A stretch of 64,000 bases of DNA from contig JAJYLQ010000011.1 in NCBI GenBank assembly GCA_021787595.1, positions 1-64,000 on the forward strand. The letters are read 5' to 3'. The notes beneath the pieces were generated by a model that was not told the DNA's origin, searched no databases, and worked only from the letters and a program-made list of their open reading frames with translations. Below are positions 1 through 8,491 of the stretch, in pieces. Each line of letters begins with the position of its first letter. Position 1 is the stretch's first letter. The stretch is from Chloroflexota bacterium. Its GTDB lineage: Bacteria > Chloroflexota > Anaerolineae > Anaerolineales > Villigracilaceae. The translations under genes were made by a program, and so were the position numbers.

Positions 1-56
1 TCGTTCAGCAATGTCTGTTCCTCTTCACTCAAGTCCACCATATATTTCTTCACCAT
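1..56 (-). mobile_element. IS630-family transposase, N-terminal end (runs off the left edge)
   Basis: Read on the minus strand from the ATG at 56-54, the translation is MVKKYMVDLSEEEQTLLNE, which resembles the first residues of IS630-type transposases. Only 18-19 codons lie inside the window. It is head-to-head with another IS630 fragment at 122-343, so at least two copies or a rearranged copy met here. The family call rests on a short stretch and could be wrong. Confidence 0.55.
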
Positions 57-57
57 G

Positions 58-82
58 CCTGTCTCCTTTGTATGGAGACAGG
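58..82. repeat. 9-bp inverted repeat ahead of the transposase start
   Basis: CCTGTCTCC (58-66) and GGAGACAGG (74-82) are perfectly complementary around a 7-nt loop. The hairpin lies immediately upstream of the minus-strand transposase start. It may be an IS end or a structure that limits transposase translation; nothing in the sequence decides between these. Confidence 0.5.
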
Positions 83-121
83 ATAATCCGAATCGCACTT
101 ATCAAAGCATGCTTGACACAG

Positions 122-343
122 TACTACCTATTCGAGGTGCATTATGAAGAGCCTTTCGAGCGCGTCTGGAAGTTCGTCAAGAAGAAATGTCTGTACTCGC
201 ACTACTATGAAAAGTTTCCTGCCTTCAAAGCGGCCATTTCAAAATGCCTGGAGGAAACTACCACAAAGCACAAATCCGATCTCGATTCTTTGCTTACCTT
301 GCGTTTTCAACTCTTTCAAAAAGCGCAATTTGTGACCGTGTAA
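122..343 (+). pseudogene. IS630-family transposase remnant (C-terminal part)
   Basis: The last ~74 codons before the TAA at 341-343 encode a segment with FERVWKFVKKKCLYSHYY and LDSLLTLRFQLF. This matches the end of IS630-type DDE transposases, where the catalytic Glu lies in the NPIERVWK-like motif; here it reads EPFERVWK. The sequence upstream in the same frame does not look like transposase, so the 5' part is missing. The remnant directly precedes the truncated PBP-domain gene and probably marks the insertion that cut it. Confidence 0.7.
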
Positions 344-394
344 GGTATAGTAGAGAATCCGCCCAAACAAGATCAGACTCCGCTGCGTCGAGCC

Positions 395-1240
395 ATGCTA
401 TTCAATCGCACGGAGGCGTTTTTGCTGGATATTATGACATCGGGATATACGCCAGAAGAGGTCGAGCAGTCTTTGCGTGCGGCACTCGACCGCTGGCGAA
501 CGTTTTCCAGTATGCCACCGGAAACATTTCCTCCCGGCGTTCTGCGTTTCGTTGGAAGTCACGACCCAGCGATGGCGCTCGTCGCCGCTCATTATCATGA
601 AGTGACCCCAGGCTTTACGTTGCAATTAACTTTTACCGGCAGTATGGGCGGACTGATCGCTTTAGCGGAGAAGAAAGCCGACTTGGCAGGTTGTCATCTG
701 TGGGACGAAGCCACCGATACGTATAATGAACCTTTCGTTCGCAAATTATTGCCCGGACAAAAAGTGGCCCTGTTGACATTGGCGCATCGCCGCGTCGGAT
801 TGATCCTTCCGCCGGGGAATCCGCAAGGCGTCAAACGCTTGGAAGATTTAACTCGATCTGGAATCCATTTTGTGAATCGGCAACCAGGCTCCGGCACACG
901 CGTCTGGCTGGATGCCCAGCTTCGCCGCGCGCGAGTCGAGCCATCGCAAATTTCAGGCTATCAAGATGAAAAGATGACTCACTCCGAGGTGGCGCGCTCG
1001 ATCAGTCGCGGGGAGGCGAATGTCGGTCTGGGAGTCGAGACCGCCGCGTTGGTCTTCGGCTTGGACTTTCAATTGTTGACCACTGAACGTTATGATCTCG
1101 TTATCCCCGCAGAAAAATGGGAAATGGAGTCGGTCCAAACTTTGTATCAGTGGCTGGATACGGTGCAAGCCAAAGCCGCCATTAACAATCTCGGCGGTTA
1201 CGATACGACTGAAACCGGCATCATCACTTGGATTTCATAA
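395..1240 (+). CDS. PBP-like domain protein (molybdate/LysR-type substrate-binding fold), probably 5'-truncated
   Basis: The 281-residue product matches the PBP-like domain found in Chloroflexota and archaeal proteins that usually carry an excisionase-type helix-turn-helix at the N-terminus. Seen here are the segments LRFVGSHDPA, FTGSMGGLIAL, LADLAGCHLWD and FVNRQPGSGTRVWLD. In the family these bind an oxyanion or small ligand, and the gene often sits with molybdenum cofactor genes. The frame is open upstream of the ATG (from 344, right after the transposase remnant's stop) and reads like a linker, but it has no start codon or ribosome site. The DNA-binding head therefore seems to have been lost to the IS630 insertion. 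Its place beside moaA supports a former role as a Mo/W-responsive regulator. Confidence 0.75.
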   Translation: MLFNRTEAFLLDIMTSGYTPEEVEQSLRAALDRWRTFSSMPPETFPPGVLRFVGSHDPAMALVAAHYHEVTPGFTLQLTFTGSMGGLIALAEKKADLAGCHLWDEATDTYNEPFVRKLLPGQKVALLTLAHRRVGLILPPGNPQGVKRLEDLTRSGIHFVNRQPGSGTRVWLDAQLRRARVEPSQISGYQDEKMTHSEVARSISRGEANVGLGVETAALVFGLDFQLLTTERYDLVIPAEKWEMESVQTLYQWLDTVQAKAAINNLGGYDTTETGIITWIS

Positions 1241-1305
1241 ACATTCCTCGCGGCCCTGCTCGTCGACGCGGGCTTTGACCAATTGTTTTTGATTCATGAA
1301 TAAGC

Positions 1306-2295
1306 CTATCCTCCAATTTGCGCCATGCGGCGGGACTCGGGGTAATGCTGCATCAGTAATTCATGACCTTCTGGCTTGGAGTCCACGGCCCTTTGGAGCA
1401 ATGGAAGGATTGGCTCGTTCGAGCGCAACGCTTCGCGCACATTGATCTCGCCATCCAGTAAAAGGCAGGGCCTTAAATAGCCATCGGCGGTGAGACGCAG
1501 GCGATTGCAGTTCTGGCAAAAATGTTCGCCGAGCGGCGAGATGAATCCAATCGTGCCCAACGCGCCGGGAATGCGGAATGTGCGCGCCGGCCCGTTGCCT
1601 TTGGGTTGCGTTGCAGGTTCAAGGTTGAAGGTGGAAAGTTGTGCGCGCATTTCTTGCAGAGAAAAATATCTTTCGCTCCGCACAGGAAAACCTTCGCCCC
1701 AATCCTGTGCGTTGCCCACCGGCATCAACTCAATGAAGCGCACGTGCCACGGATTCTCGATCGTCAGACGCGCGAGCGCGGGCAATTCGTCAGCGTTGAG
1801 TCCGTTCACGACAACGGTATTCAGTTTGAGCGGAGAAAGACCCGCCGCCTCCGCCGCGGCGAGCCCGCGCCAAAGCCGATCAAGGCTTCCGCCGCGCGTG
1901 ATCCGCTTGAACTTATCCGCATCCAATGTATCAAGGCTGACGTTCACGCGTTTCAACCCCGCGTCTGCCAATGGACGCGCGAGTCGTTCGAGCAGCATCG
2001 CGTTCGTCGTGAGACTGACTTCTTCGATGCCCGCGATGGACGCAATGCGCGCCACGATCTCAGCCATGTCGGGACGAACCAACGGCTCGCCGCCCGTGAG
2101 ACGAATCCGCTTCACCCCGACCCGCGCCGCGGTTTCAACAACCCGCGCAATCTCCTCCACTGACAATTGATTCTCGCGCGCCAGCCATTGCGCGCCATGT
2201 TGAGGCAGACAATACACGCAGCGCAAATTACAGCGGTCCGTGACCGAGATACGCAAATACGTGATGGCGCGGCCAAAGCGATCGGTGAGTGTCAT
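1306..2295 (-). CDS. moaA: GTP 3',8-cyclase MoaA
   Basis: This is a 329-residue radical SAM enzyme catalysing the first step of molybdopterin synthesis, GTP to 3',8-cyclo-7,8-dihydro-GTP. The N-terminal cluster motif CNLRCVYC places cysteines at 22, 26 and 29. The C-terminal cluster motif FCQNCNRLRL...RPC has cysteines near 260, 263 and 277, and the chain ends in the family's Gly-Gly tail. The start codon abuts the moaD stop, so the two genes are translationally linked. One oddity: residues reading LSTFNLEPATQ (about 1611-1645) are encoded by a degenerate GTTGAAGG-type repeat not expected in MoaA. It lies before the second cluster and does not break the frame. Confidence 0.95.
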   Translation of the reverse strand: MTLTDRFGRAITYLRISVTDRCNLRCVYCLPQHGAQWLARENQLSVEEIARVVETAARVGVKRIRLTGGEPLVRPDMAEIVARIASIAGIEEVSLTTNAMLLERLARPLADAGLKRVNVSLDTLDADKFKRITRGGSLDRLWRGLAAAEAAGLSPLKLNTVVVNGLNADELPALARLTIENPWHVRFIELMPVGNAQDWGEGFPVRSERYFSLQEMRAQLSTFNLEPATQPKGNGPARTFRIPGALGTIGFISPLGEHFCQNCNRLRLTADGYLRPCLLLDGEINVREALRSNEPILPLLQRAVDSKPEGHELLMQHYPESRRMAQIGG

Positions 2296-2535
2296 CTATC
2301 CGCCGCCGACGGGAGGGAACATTCCGACCACATCGCCATCTTTGAGTTTCGAATCGTTCTCCACGATGATGTTGTTGACGAATACAACATGAGTCTCTTC
2401 AGGCGGGATTTTCAAATGGTCAATCAAATCCCGCACGATGGAAGCATCCGGCAGATCAACTTCAAAAGGCTTGCCGGCGCGCGTGCCATCCTTGAAGCGA
2501 ACGAGGGTGGCAAAGAGTTTTACGGTGACGCGCAT
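2296..2535 (-). CDS. moaD: MoaD, molybdopterin synthase sulfur-carrier subunit
   Basis: This small beta-grasp protein of 79 residues ends in PPVGGG. The final Gly-Gly is adenylated and thiocarboxylated in MoaD and donates sulfur to cyclic pyranopterin. I chose the ATG at 2535 (MRVTVKLFATL) because GAGGAGG at 2550-2544 lies 8 nt upstream. A TTG at 2556 and an ATG at 2541 are possible but poorly spaced. The ribosome site overlaps the end of the upstream hypothetical gene, so 2549-3346, moaD and moaA form one compact operon. No moaE is visible, so the catalytic subunit must be elsewhere. Confidence 0.9.
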   Translation of the reverse strand: MRVTVKLFATLVRFKDGTRAGKPFEVDLPDASIVRDLIDHLKIPPEETHVVFVNNIIVENDSKLKDGDVVGMFPPVGGG

Positions 2536-2548
2536 CTTCATCGCCTCC

Positions 2549-3346
2549 TCATGCAACCTTTAGCACGACATTTGCCGGGCTGGAGGCGGCGATCGTGCCC
2601 GACGGATCGTAAGGCATCATGCCCAGCATGATCTTCGAATCGCCTCGGCGCAATTGAAGACGCGCGAAGCCCAGGTCGGATGAACTGGGGAAAGGCACAT
2701 ATTCTTCCATGTCCCAATTGTGAATCGGAACTTCACGCAGATAAAATGCTTGTAACGCGCCGATGCCAGCCTTGCCCGAATACGCGCGCCAATTTTCGGG
2801 ATCGAGAATATCGGCCAGGATGGTTGTGGGGTCAACCGGTTCATATTCCGGCGGCAGGGGGATTCCCTCACGGCTGACTTTGATTCCAAGGATTCGATTA
2901 GGGAATCGCAAACTGGAAATGACTTGTGTTGCCACCGGCTCGAACTCTGCGCGCATTTCTTTTGGATGCGTGACCATGAAGTGCAGAACGCGAAAGTCGC
3001 GCATGAGAATGCCCGTCCACAAACGGCGATTATCTTTTTTCGGCAAAACGATTTCTGCTTCGAGTCCAACCGCCTCGCCGAGTTTCCATGGCGCTGAGCC
3101 GACTTCCTTCGCGCCCATCATCCCCGCCAGCATTCCAATGTGACGATTCCACAACGGCTCAATGGGTTGGCGCTGCCAATTCCATTCGCCGCGCACGACC
3201 AATTGAGCGGGCTCCGCTCCAAGGTCCGGATTGAGCGTATCCATCGGCGCGGTAAACGCATCTGCATCCTCGACCGCTTGATGTGTCCACGAATCGGGAT
3301 ACGTCAGCTCATATCCCCAAAGGATATGTTGGAATTGGATGGGCAT
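2549..3346 (-). CDS. Conserved hypothetical protein in the MoaD-MoaA operon
   Basis: The product is 265 residues with no signal peptide or membrane segment. The N-terminus (GYELTYPDSW) and a later segment (ILMRDFRVLHFMVTHPKE) recall proteins with a PsbP/Mog1-like fold, but I do not recognise the family. Its last bases overlap the moaD ribosome site, so it is cotranscribed with moaD and moaA, and the aldehyde:ferredoxin oxidoreductase lies just upstream. A link to tungsto- or molybdopterin enzymes is inferred from position only. Confidence 0.75.
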   Translation of the reverse strand: MPIQFQHILWGYELTYPDSWTHQAVEDADAFTAPMDTLNPDLGAEPAQLVVRGEWNWQRQPIEPLWNRHIGMLAGMMGAKEVGSAPWKLGEAVGLEAEIVLPKKDNRRLWTGILMRDFRVLHFMVTHPKEMRAEFEPVATQVISSLRFPNRILGIKVSREGIPLPPEYEPVDPTTILADILDPENWRAYSGKAGIGALQAFYLREVPIHNWDMEEYVPFPSSSDLGFARLQLRRGDSKIMLGMMPYDPSGTIAASSPANVVLKVA

Positions 3347-3365
3347 AATTTATTTTCAGAGGCGA

Positions 3366-3408
3366 CAGTCGCTTCTGTATAAAAATGGAATAATCATGGA
3401 AGCGACTG
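3366..3408. repeat. 10-bp inverted repeat between AOR terminator and next gene
   Basis: CAGTCGCTTC at 3366-3375 is repeated inverted as GAAGCGACTG at 3399-3408 around an A/T-rich 23-nt loop. It lies upstream of the 2549-3346 gene on the minus strand. It could be a leader hairpin or a regulator site. Confidence 0.4.
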
Positions 3409-3418
3409 CCACCTTATT

Positions 3419-3452
3419 AAATCTTCCGGGCGAGGTTCTGCCCGGAAGATTT
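3419..3452 (-). terminator. Hairpin terminator after the AOR gene
   Basis: A perfect 13-bp stem (AAATCTTCCGGGC at 3419-3431, complement at 3440-3452) with an 8-nt loop follows the AOR stop. The downstream tract on the minus strand is AAATAAGG-like rather than a clean U run, so termination may be partial, with readthrough into the moaD-moaA operon. Confidence 0.6.
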
Positions 3453-3460
3453 TAACGAAA

Positions 3461-5227
3461 TCAAGCTGCGTGCCCGTCATGCACCCACGCAAAGACGGAA
3501 TCGAGTTGCTCGTTGGTGATGGTCCACTTCACGTTGTGAGGCGGCAGAGCTTCGTTGAGCATGAACTCCGGCGGGCGGTCATCTTCGGCAGTGAAGCCGG
3601 CGCGTTCGTTGAAGAGACGCTCCATCTTCAAAACCTCTTTGCCAATCGGAACCACATCCGCGCCGGTGATGTTTTGTCCGGTCACTCCCGCAACCGACTC
3701 AGCCATGCCTTCCCAGCCTTTCGCAATATCGAGGATCGGGAATGCAATGAACAAGCAATAGCCTGTGCTGTCAATGAACGCGGTAGCGGCTTGGAAGGTG
3801 AGCGAGAGTTCTGCTTTGCCTTCATTGGAGAGCGGATCGAGTTTGCCGCTGACGCCCGCGATTTCCGGCGCGATGGTGTAACCCGCAGTGTGATCTGCGC
3901 CCATTGGCGTCGTTGCATAAGTGACGCCGATGCCTTTGACTGCGCGCGGTTCATAGGCAGGCATGGATTGGTGTTTGACGACCGGCACGCGGCTCACACC
4001 GAACGCTTTGGCTGTCGCTTCCACGCCTTGACCAAGAATGCGGCCCAGCGGCGTACCCTTGCGGATTTCATCGAAGGTTGCGAGTGCGCCTTCCGCATCA
4101 CCAAATTTGAGCAAGCCGCCTTCCATTGCAATGGCAACGGTATTGCCCGCTTCAATCGTATCGAGGCCGATGTCGTTGCATTCGCGCGTCATCTTGGCGA
4201 TGTAATCCAATTCGTCAATGCCGCAGTTTGCGCCGAGCGCCCAAGTGGTCTCGTATTCAACGCAAGAGGCAACCGCATTACCATTTTCATCCGGGATGAT
4301 ATTGGAGCACTTGATGATGCATCCGGGATGGCAGCCGTGCCCCATCATGCCTTCGCCGCCGCGCTTCTCGCATAACTCAGCCATAGCCTCACCTGAAATC
4401 TTTGCCGCGCCCTCAAATTGACCCGCGCTGAAGTTGCGAGTCGGCAGGCCGCCCGCTTCATTCAGGATGTTGACCAGCACCGCGGTGCCGAAGGCGTTCA
4501 AGCCGCCGGCTTTTTTCGTCAAGCCATGTTCCTGAATCGACTCGGTCAATTTCCTGCGGCCCTGTTTGAAGAGTTCTTTATCCACAATGTCAACGCCGGG
4601 ACCGCCTGTGTCAATGATGACCATGGCTTTGACGCCGCGCGCGCCCATGACCGCGCCCATGCCGCCGCGGCCCGCATAGCGTCCCGGTTTGTTTTCGGGG
4701 TCGTTCACCGAGATGCCCGCATTGGAGAGTTTCATCTCGCCGGCTTGCCCGATACCAATGACAGCGGTCTTGGGATACTTCTTCCACAAAACTTCGTCCA
4801 CTTCGTACATGCCTTTGCCGAGAAGATCCGCCGCGTCTTCGAACTTGACCCCATCCTTGCTCACTACCAGCGTGTACCACTTTCCCTTTGCGGGGGTCCC
4901 CTCGATGATGATTGCCCCCAAACCAAGTTTGGCGATCATCTGTCCGCTCAAACCGCCCGCATTCGATTCCTTGATGCCGCCCGTGAGCGGACTCTTGCCG
5001 CCGAACGAAGTGCGTCCACTGCTTGGTGCGGCGGGCGTGCCAGTCACCCAGCCCGGAGCGATCACGAGCTTGTTGTTCGGTCCGAGCGGGTGGCATAGCG
5101 GATCCACCTCGTCGCAGGTGATTGCGGAGGTCAGGCCGCGGCCCGCCCAACGCGCCCACTTTTCGGGTACATCTTCGTAAGCGGCTTTCAGGGTGCTCAT
5201 GTTGATTCTCAAAATTTTCCTTGCCAT
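3461..5227 (-). CDS. Tungsten-containing aldehyde:ferredoxin oxidoreductase (AOR family)
   Basis: This 588-residue enzyme would oxidise aldehydes to carboxylates, or reduce acids, with ferredoxin as partner, using a bis-pyranopterin tungsten centre and one [4Fe-4S] cluster. The start is the ATG at 5227 (MARKILRINM), preceded by AAGGAG at good spacing; the upstream in-frame extension is not needed. The N-terminal beta domain has GRGLTSAI, and the middle has a pterin-binding RYAGRGGMGAVMG. Cluster ligands are C299-x3-C303-x3-C307 (CHPGCIIKC) plus C491 after D486-STGY. All family hallmarks are present. The MoaD-like gene lies 52 nt upstream in the same direction, as in many AOR loci. Exact substrate is unknown. 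Confidence 0.93.
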   Translation of the reverse strand: MARKILRINMSTLKAAYEDVPEKWARWAGRGLTSAITCDEVDPLCHPLGPNNKLVIAPGWVTGTPAAPSSGRTSFGGKSPLTGGIKESNAGGLSGQMIAKLGLGAIIIEGTPAKGKWYTLVVSKDGVKFEDAADLLGKGMYEVDEVLWKKYPKTAVIGIGQAGEMKLSNAGISVNDPENKPGRYAGRGGMGAVMGARGVKAMVIIDTGGPGVDIVDKELFKQGRRKLTESIQEHGLTKKAGGLNAFGTAVLVNILNEAGGLPTRNFSAGQFEGAAKISGEAMAELCEKRGGEGMMGHGCHPGCIIKCSNIIPDENGNAVASCVEYETTWALGANCGIDELDYIAKMTRECNDIGLDTIEAGNTVAIAMEGGLLKFGDAEGALATFDEIRKGTPLGRILGQGVEATAKAFGVSRVPVVKHQSMPAYEPRAVKGIGVTYATTPMGADHTAGYTIAPEIAGVSGKLDPLSNEGKAELSLTFQAATAFIDSTGYCLFIAFPILDIAKGWEGMAESVAGVTGQNITGADVVPIGKEVLKMERLFNERAGFTAEDDRPPEFMLNEALPPHNVKWTITNEQLDSVFAWVHDGHAA

Positions 5228-5279
5228 TGTGTTACTCCTTCTTGTTGAAAAAATTTGTATTCTTCTATGGAAACGATTT

Positions 5280-5624
5280 CTATTTATAGGAATGATGCAT
5301 GGCGCCACGTTCCCCCAACGCGGCTTTCAATCCCTCCGACATACGGATCCCGTCCCGGTATTGATAAGGCCATAAGCGATCAATTGAAAAGATTCCCACG
5401 TGATCGCCATCCTTGAGCAATTCGTTCGATCCGGTTTCCATGCCCGGCACTTCACACAGCACTGAGTTGATGAACAAATATCCCCTTTCCTCCCTTGGAA
5501 TGCCAAGTTGATTCAACAATTCCATCTTGCCGGAATCTGGCCCCAGATCAACGCTCATCTGGGCGACATATCGTCCGCCGCCAAATCTTGCCAGGGAGCC
5601 ATATAAAAACAAATTGACCTTCAT
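5280..5624 (-). CDS. MoaD/ThiS-like beta-grasp protein lacking the Gly-Gly tail
   Basis: From the ATG at 5624 the 114-residue product begins MKVNLFLYGSLARFGGG and reaches DGDHVGIFS, a match to the last strands of MoaD. It then continues about 33 residues (DRLWPYQYRDGIRM to GAMHHSYK) instead of ending in Gly-Gly. Without that tail it cannot act as a normal sulfur carrier. Similar tailed proteins are encoded next to AOR genes, so a role in assembling or binding the tungstopterin enzyme is likely but unproven. No clear ribosome site precedes the ATG. Confidence 0.75.
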   Translation of the reverse strand: MKVNLFLYGSLARFGGGRYVAQMSVDLGPDSGKMELLNQLGIPREERGYLFINSVLCEVPGMETGSNELLKDGDHVGIFSIDRLWPYQYRDGIRMSEGLKAALGERGAMHHSYK

Positions 5625-6025
5625 TTTTGATGATTGCACATTGGTACGCAATAAATAGTATAGTGGCAACATTTCCCCAACGGCCTGGCTGAAAGCAGAG
5701 TCTTCTTTATTAAGCTCCAATCACAATACCTGTACTTTCGGCCAGGCGAGTCCTCCTATTCAGGTTAACCTTGATTGGTTTACAAAGTCATGCTCTCGGC
5801 GGCGCTCCATGGGAGTGCTTCGCGAAGGACACTCGAAGGACAAAGTGCAAGCGGCGGCTGAAGCAGAAATTGCTTGTCGGGCAATTCATGTTAACCAGAA
5901 TAAATTGGTATCCACTTGTCATTGCAAATTTGCGCTGATATTTTCAATTGACCGTCCCTGAAGATTCGACCTGTTCCTTTTCAATTTCAATCAATCCTGA
6001 CCCCCTTGCAGCTGGAACCTCTCGG
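5625..6025 (-). other. Long leader of the AOR operon with several possible RNA stems
   Basis: No convincing gene lies in these 400 bases. On the minus strand several stems can be drawn: AATTGC/GCAATT (5867-5885), a GAGTG/CACTC stem (5812-5834), and GCCTGGC against GCCAGGC (5741-5747 with 5683-5689). GTTAAC occurs twice, near 5763 and 5890. A TATACT-like -10 lies near 5655-5662. A leader this long ahead of a tungstoenzyme operon suggests an RNA regulator such as a Moco/Tuco riboswitch, but I could not match its consensus by eye. Confidence 0.35.
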
Positions 6026-6053
6026 AAAATAAAAAAGCCGAGCCAAGCTCGGC
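6026..6053 (-). terminator. Intrinsic terminator of the 412-residue hypothetical gene
   Basis: GCCGAGC (6037-6043) pairs with GCTCGGC (6047-6053) around a 3-nt loop. In the minus direction it is followed by a run of six T and ATTTT. It lies 63 nt after the stop of the 6116-7354 gene. Confidence 0.85.
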
Positions 6054-6115
6054 AATCTAATGTAAATTGCCCTGCCAAGTCATAGGAAGGCTTGAATCAA
6101 ATCTCTCACCGCCGA

Positions 6116-7354
6116 TTACTTTTTGGCGCGGTCCGTGATGGTCAGATACGCCATCGTTTGATTCAATAGCTGGTAAACCACCTCGCCGAACGTGGTCGGC
6201 CCCGTGATATCCCCGGTGCGCTTTCCTTCCAATTCCGAATATAAATAATTCAATATGCAATTGCATGAGAAAGCAGGATTCTTGTTTAAATGCAATGGCA
6301 TTTTCGCAGTGAACTGCTGGACATAATCCTTGAAAGGCTTCGCATGTTTATAAGAAATTCCTGCAAAGACTGGCGCATAGAACCGGACTTCCTGAGCCGC
6401 TGCGTCCACGTTTTGAAAGCTGACGTTGACCATCGCCCCAAAGTAATCGGCAACGAGGGGCAATCTCGTATCCAAATGTTGACGCGTCACATACTCCGCG
6501 AAATTCACCCGGACGCCGTTGATATACGCCTCGCGCGCGCTGAAACCATCTTGTGAAAATGTAATCGTATCGCCGTTCCCCTGCTCGAAAATATTCAGGT
6601 AGTCCACTTCGGCCACGTGAGTGGACGGCAATAAACAATGCATGACCACCGCACTGTCTTCAAGCACGGCCTGGGTCTGCCCGTTGAACACCTTGGGCGT
6701 GACCTTTCCAAGATCATCGAGATGCACGCCGGCGATCCAGCCGATCAAAGGGCTGTGCCCAAAATCCTTATATTGCGGCGCGCGCAGGGCGAATGCAAGA
6801 TGGGTCTTGGATGAGCCCGGCATGATGATGACGCTAAAGCCGTTGCCGGTCATATCTGTATAAACGCTGGACAGCGTTTCCGAATCGTAGACTTTCACCG
6901 AGAAGTCCAAGACGCTATCTGGTAGTGTAGTGACATAGATTTTTTGCCGCGTGGACAATCCTCCCTGTTCGGTCATAAAGTATGGAATTGAACCGCCAAT
7001 CCAATTTCCTGCAGGCAACGATCTGAGCAGGCTTTCATCTCCTGCCAGCAACAATCTTTCGCCGCGAGCGATCTTTGCCTTGACCTCAATGGGATCATAC
7101 ATGTATCCCTGCACCGAATCCCTGCCGAAGATTTTGATCAGATCGCGTTGCACGGAAATCAGATCCGCATTGCGGGCAAAAATGTCGTGGAGCTCCTGCG
7201 CGGATCTCTGGATGGTACGCGGCGATGGATCCCTGGTCACCTGGCGTGTCAAATAACCTAAAAGGAATTTTGTCGCCAGAAAGTCAAACTGGTATCTGGC
7301 TTTGCCAGCGACGATATTGCTCCATGTCGGGTGCGAAACGGGCGGTACATCCAC
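6116..7354 (-). CDS. Conserved hypothetical protein (412 residues)
   Basis: The product appears cytosolic and has no motif I can assign with confidence. Recognisable stretches are GERLLLAGDESLL, GNWIGGSIPYFM (about residues 105-130) and a C-terminal CNCILNYLYSELEGK followed by GPTTFGEVVYQLLNQT. These blocks look strongly conserved, as in an uncharacterised bacterial DUF family that I recall only vaguely and do not name. The start is the GTG at 7354, with AGAGG 5 nt upstream. The gene is monocistronic: a promoter (7412-7439) precedes it and an intrinsic terminator follows it. Confidence 0.7.
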   Translation of the reverse strand: MDVPPVSHPTWSNIVAGKARYQFDFLATKFLLGYLTRQVTRDPSPRTIQRSAQELHDIFARNADLISVQRDLIKIFGRDSVQGYMYDPIEVKAKIARGERLLLAGDESLLRSLPAGNWIGGSIPYFMTEQGGLSTRQKIYVTTLPDSVLDFSVKVYDSETLSSVYTDMTGNGFSVIIMPGSSKTHLAFALRAPQYKDFGHSPLIGWIAGVHLDDLGKVTPKVFNGQTQAVLEDSAVVMHCLLPSTHVAEVDYLNIFEQGNGDTITFSQDGFSAREAYINGVRVNFAEYVTRQHLDTRLPLVADYFGAMVNVSFQNVDAAAQEVRFYAPVFAGISYKHAKPFKDYVQQFTAKMPLHLNKNPAFSCNCILNYLYSELEGKRTGDITGPTTFGEVVYQLLNQTMAYLTITDRAKK

Positions 7355-7411
7355 ATTGGCCTCTTTTCAGCTATCTCTCTAATTGCAAGCTGCGCGATCT
7401 TCCAGGTTGCA

Positions 7412-7439
7412 ATTATCACGCTGGAGATTTTGCCGTCAA
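7412..7439 (-). promoter_or_regulatory. Sigma-70-type promoter for the 412-residue gene
   Basis: On the minus strand TTGACG (7439-7434) and GATAAT (7417-7412) are separated by 16 nt. The predicted start lies about 45 nt upstream of the GTG start codon at 7354. Confidence 0.6.
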
Positions 7440-7453
7440 TTGACATATGACAC

Positions 7454-7481
7454 AAAAAAACCATTATTCTTGACTGGTTTT
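7454..7481 (-). terminator. Probable terminator of the kinase/regulator operon
   Basis: AAAACCA pairs with TGGTTTT across an 11-nt loop and runs into a stretch of seven T on the minus strand. It lies about 230 nt after the response-regulator stop. The rest of 7482-7713 holds nothing I can identify. Confidence 0.45.
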
Positions 7482-7713
7482 GTCCATAAATTTTCATGAA
7501 TGAAAGGTACCGGCCTCGGGGCAAGCCTCGAACCATTTTTCCACTGCAAGTGGCGGCGTTATGACATGCTCCTTGTTCTACATGCTTGCTCATTATCTGA
7601 CTCTCGAATTGAACTGCAAAATCACATTGCTCGGTATTCAACCCGTCTCTGTCGAATTGAACGAGCCTCTCAGCCCGGAAGTCGAATGCGCGGCGAACGA
7701 AGCTGTCGAAGCG

Positions 7714-8382
7714 CTAACCTCGACTCTTCTTTGAATCGGAAGTATTGATCAAACCTTCGCGCATGGCCAACGACACGGCCTCGGCGCGATTGGATACATT
7801 CAATTTATTGAGAATGCTGCTGACGTGAAACTTGGCCGTGGAAAGACTGATGACCAGCTCACGTGCAATCTCCGCATTGCTCAACCCGCCTATGATGCAA
7901 GCCAGCACTTCCCTCTCGCGCTCCGATAAATTGTATTTTGAAAATTGAGATGGAGATGACCGCCGGCCGCGAAGCAGGTCTTGAATTTCTGGCGAAATCG
8001 TGGCCTTGCCATCGCTCGCGTCTCGGATTGCTTTCGCCAACTCGGTGGCTGAAATGCTTTTCAACAGAAAACCGATCGCGCCGGCATCGAGCATTTTCTG
8101 AATCATCTCCGTCTCGTAAAACGTGGTCAGGCCAATGACGCGCGTGTGCGGAAACTGCGAACAGATTTGCTGCGTGGCGCCCGCGCCGTCCATCACCGGC
8201 ATGACCATGTCCATCAGCACCACATCGGGTTTTTCGCGGGCACACAGGCGCACTGCCTCTTCGCCGTTCATCGCTTCGCCCACCAGCTTCAAGTCCTCGA
8301 ACGCCAATAAGAAGAGACGCAGGCCGCTGCGAACCATCACGTGATCATCCGCAATGATGACGCGTATCTGTCCTTTTTTCAT
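7714..8382 (-). CDS. NarL/LuxR-type response regulator
   Basis: The 222-residue product has a receiver domain (residues 5-120) with phosphoacceptor D58 (VVLMDMVMP), the acidic pair D12-D13 and the KS switch lysine in FLLKS. The C-terminal LuxR helix-turn-helix (about 150-212) reads LSEREREVLACIIGGLSNAEIA. It should activate or repress transcription after phosphorylation by the GAF-domain kinase encoded directly upstream. Kinase and regulator share direction, separated by a 109-nt gap containing repeat-like sequence. The signal and targets are unknown. Confidence 0.92.
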   Translation of the reverse strand: MKKGQIRVIIADDHVMVRSGLRLFLLAFEDLKLVGEAMNGEEAVRLCAREKPDVVLMDMVMPVMDGAGATQQICSQFPHTRVIGLTTFYETEMIQKMLDAGAIGFLLKSISATELAKAIRDASDGKATISPEIQDLLRGRRSSPSQFSKYNLSEREREVLACIIGGLSNAEIARELVISLSTAKFHVSSILNKLNVSNRAEAVSLAMREGLINTSDSKKSRG

Positions 8383-8491
8383 AGTTCCATCTGCCTCATA
8401 ATAAAAAATTTAGATACGAGGGTCACAAAGCGCATAAAGGAAAGACTCTTTTTTCCCTTGCGCCGTGGTGTTCTTCGTGTTCAAAGAAAAC

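Noticed and set aside
244-600. 118-codon plus-strand frame across the IS remnant and PBP gene
   Set aside because: It crosses two better-supported features in a different frame and is Arg/Ser-rich.
7258-7641. 127-codon minus-strand frame upstream of the 412-residue gene
   Set aside because: It overlaps that gene's promoter and start, and the protein has no recognisable features.
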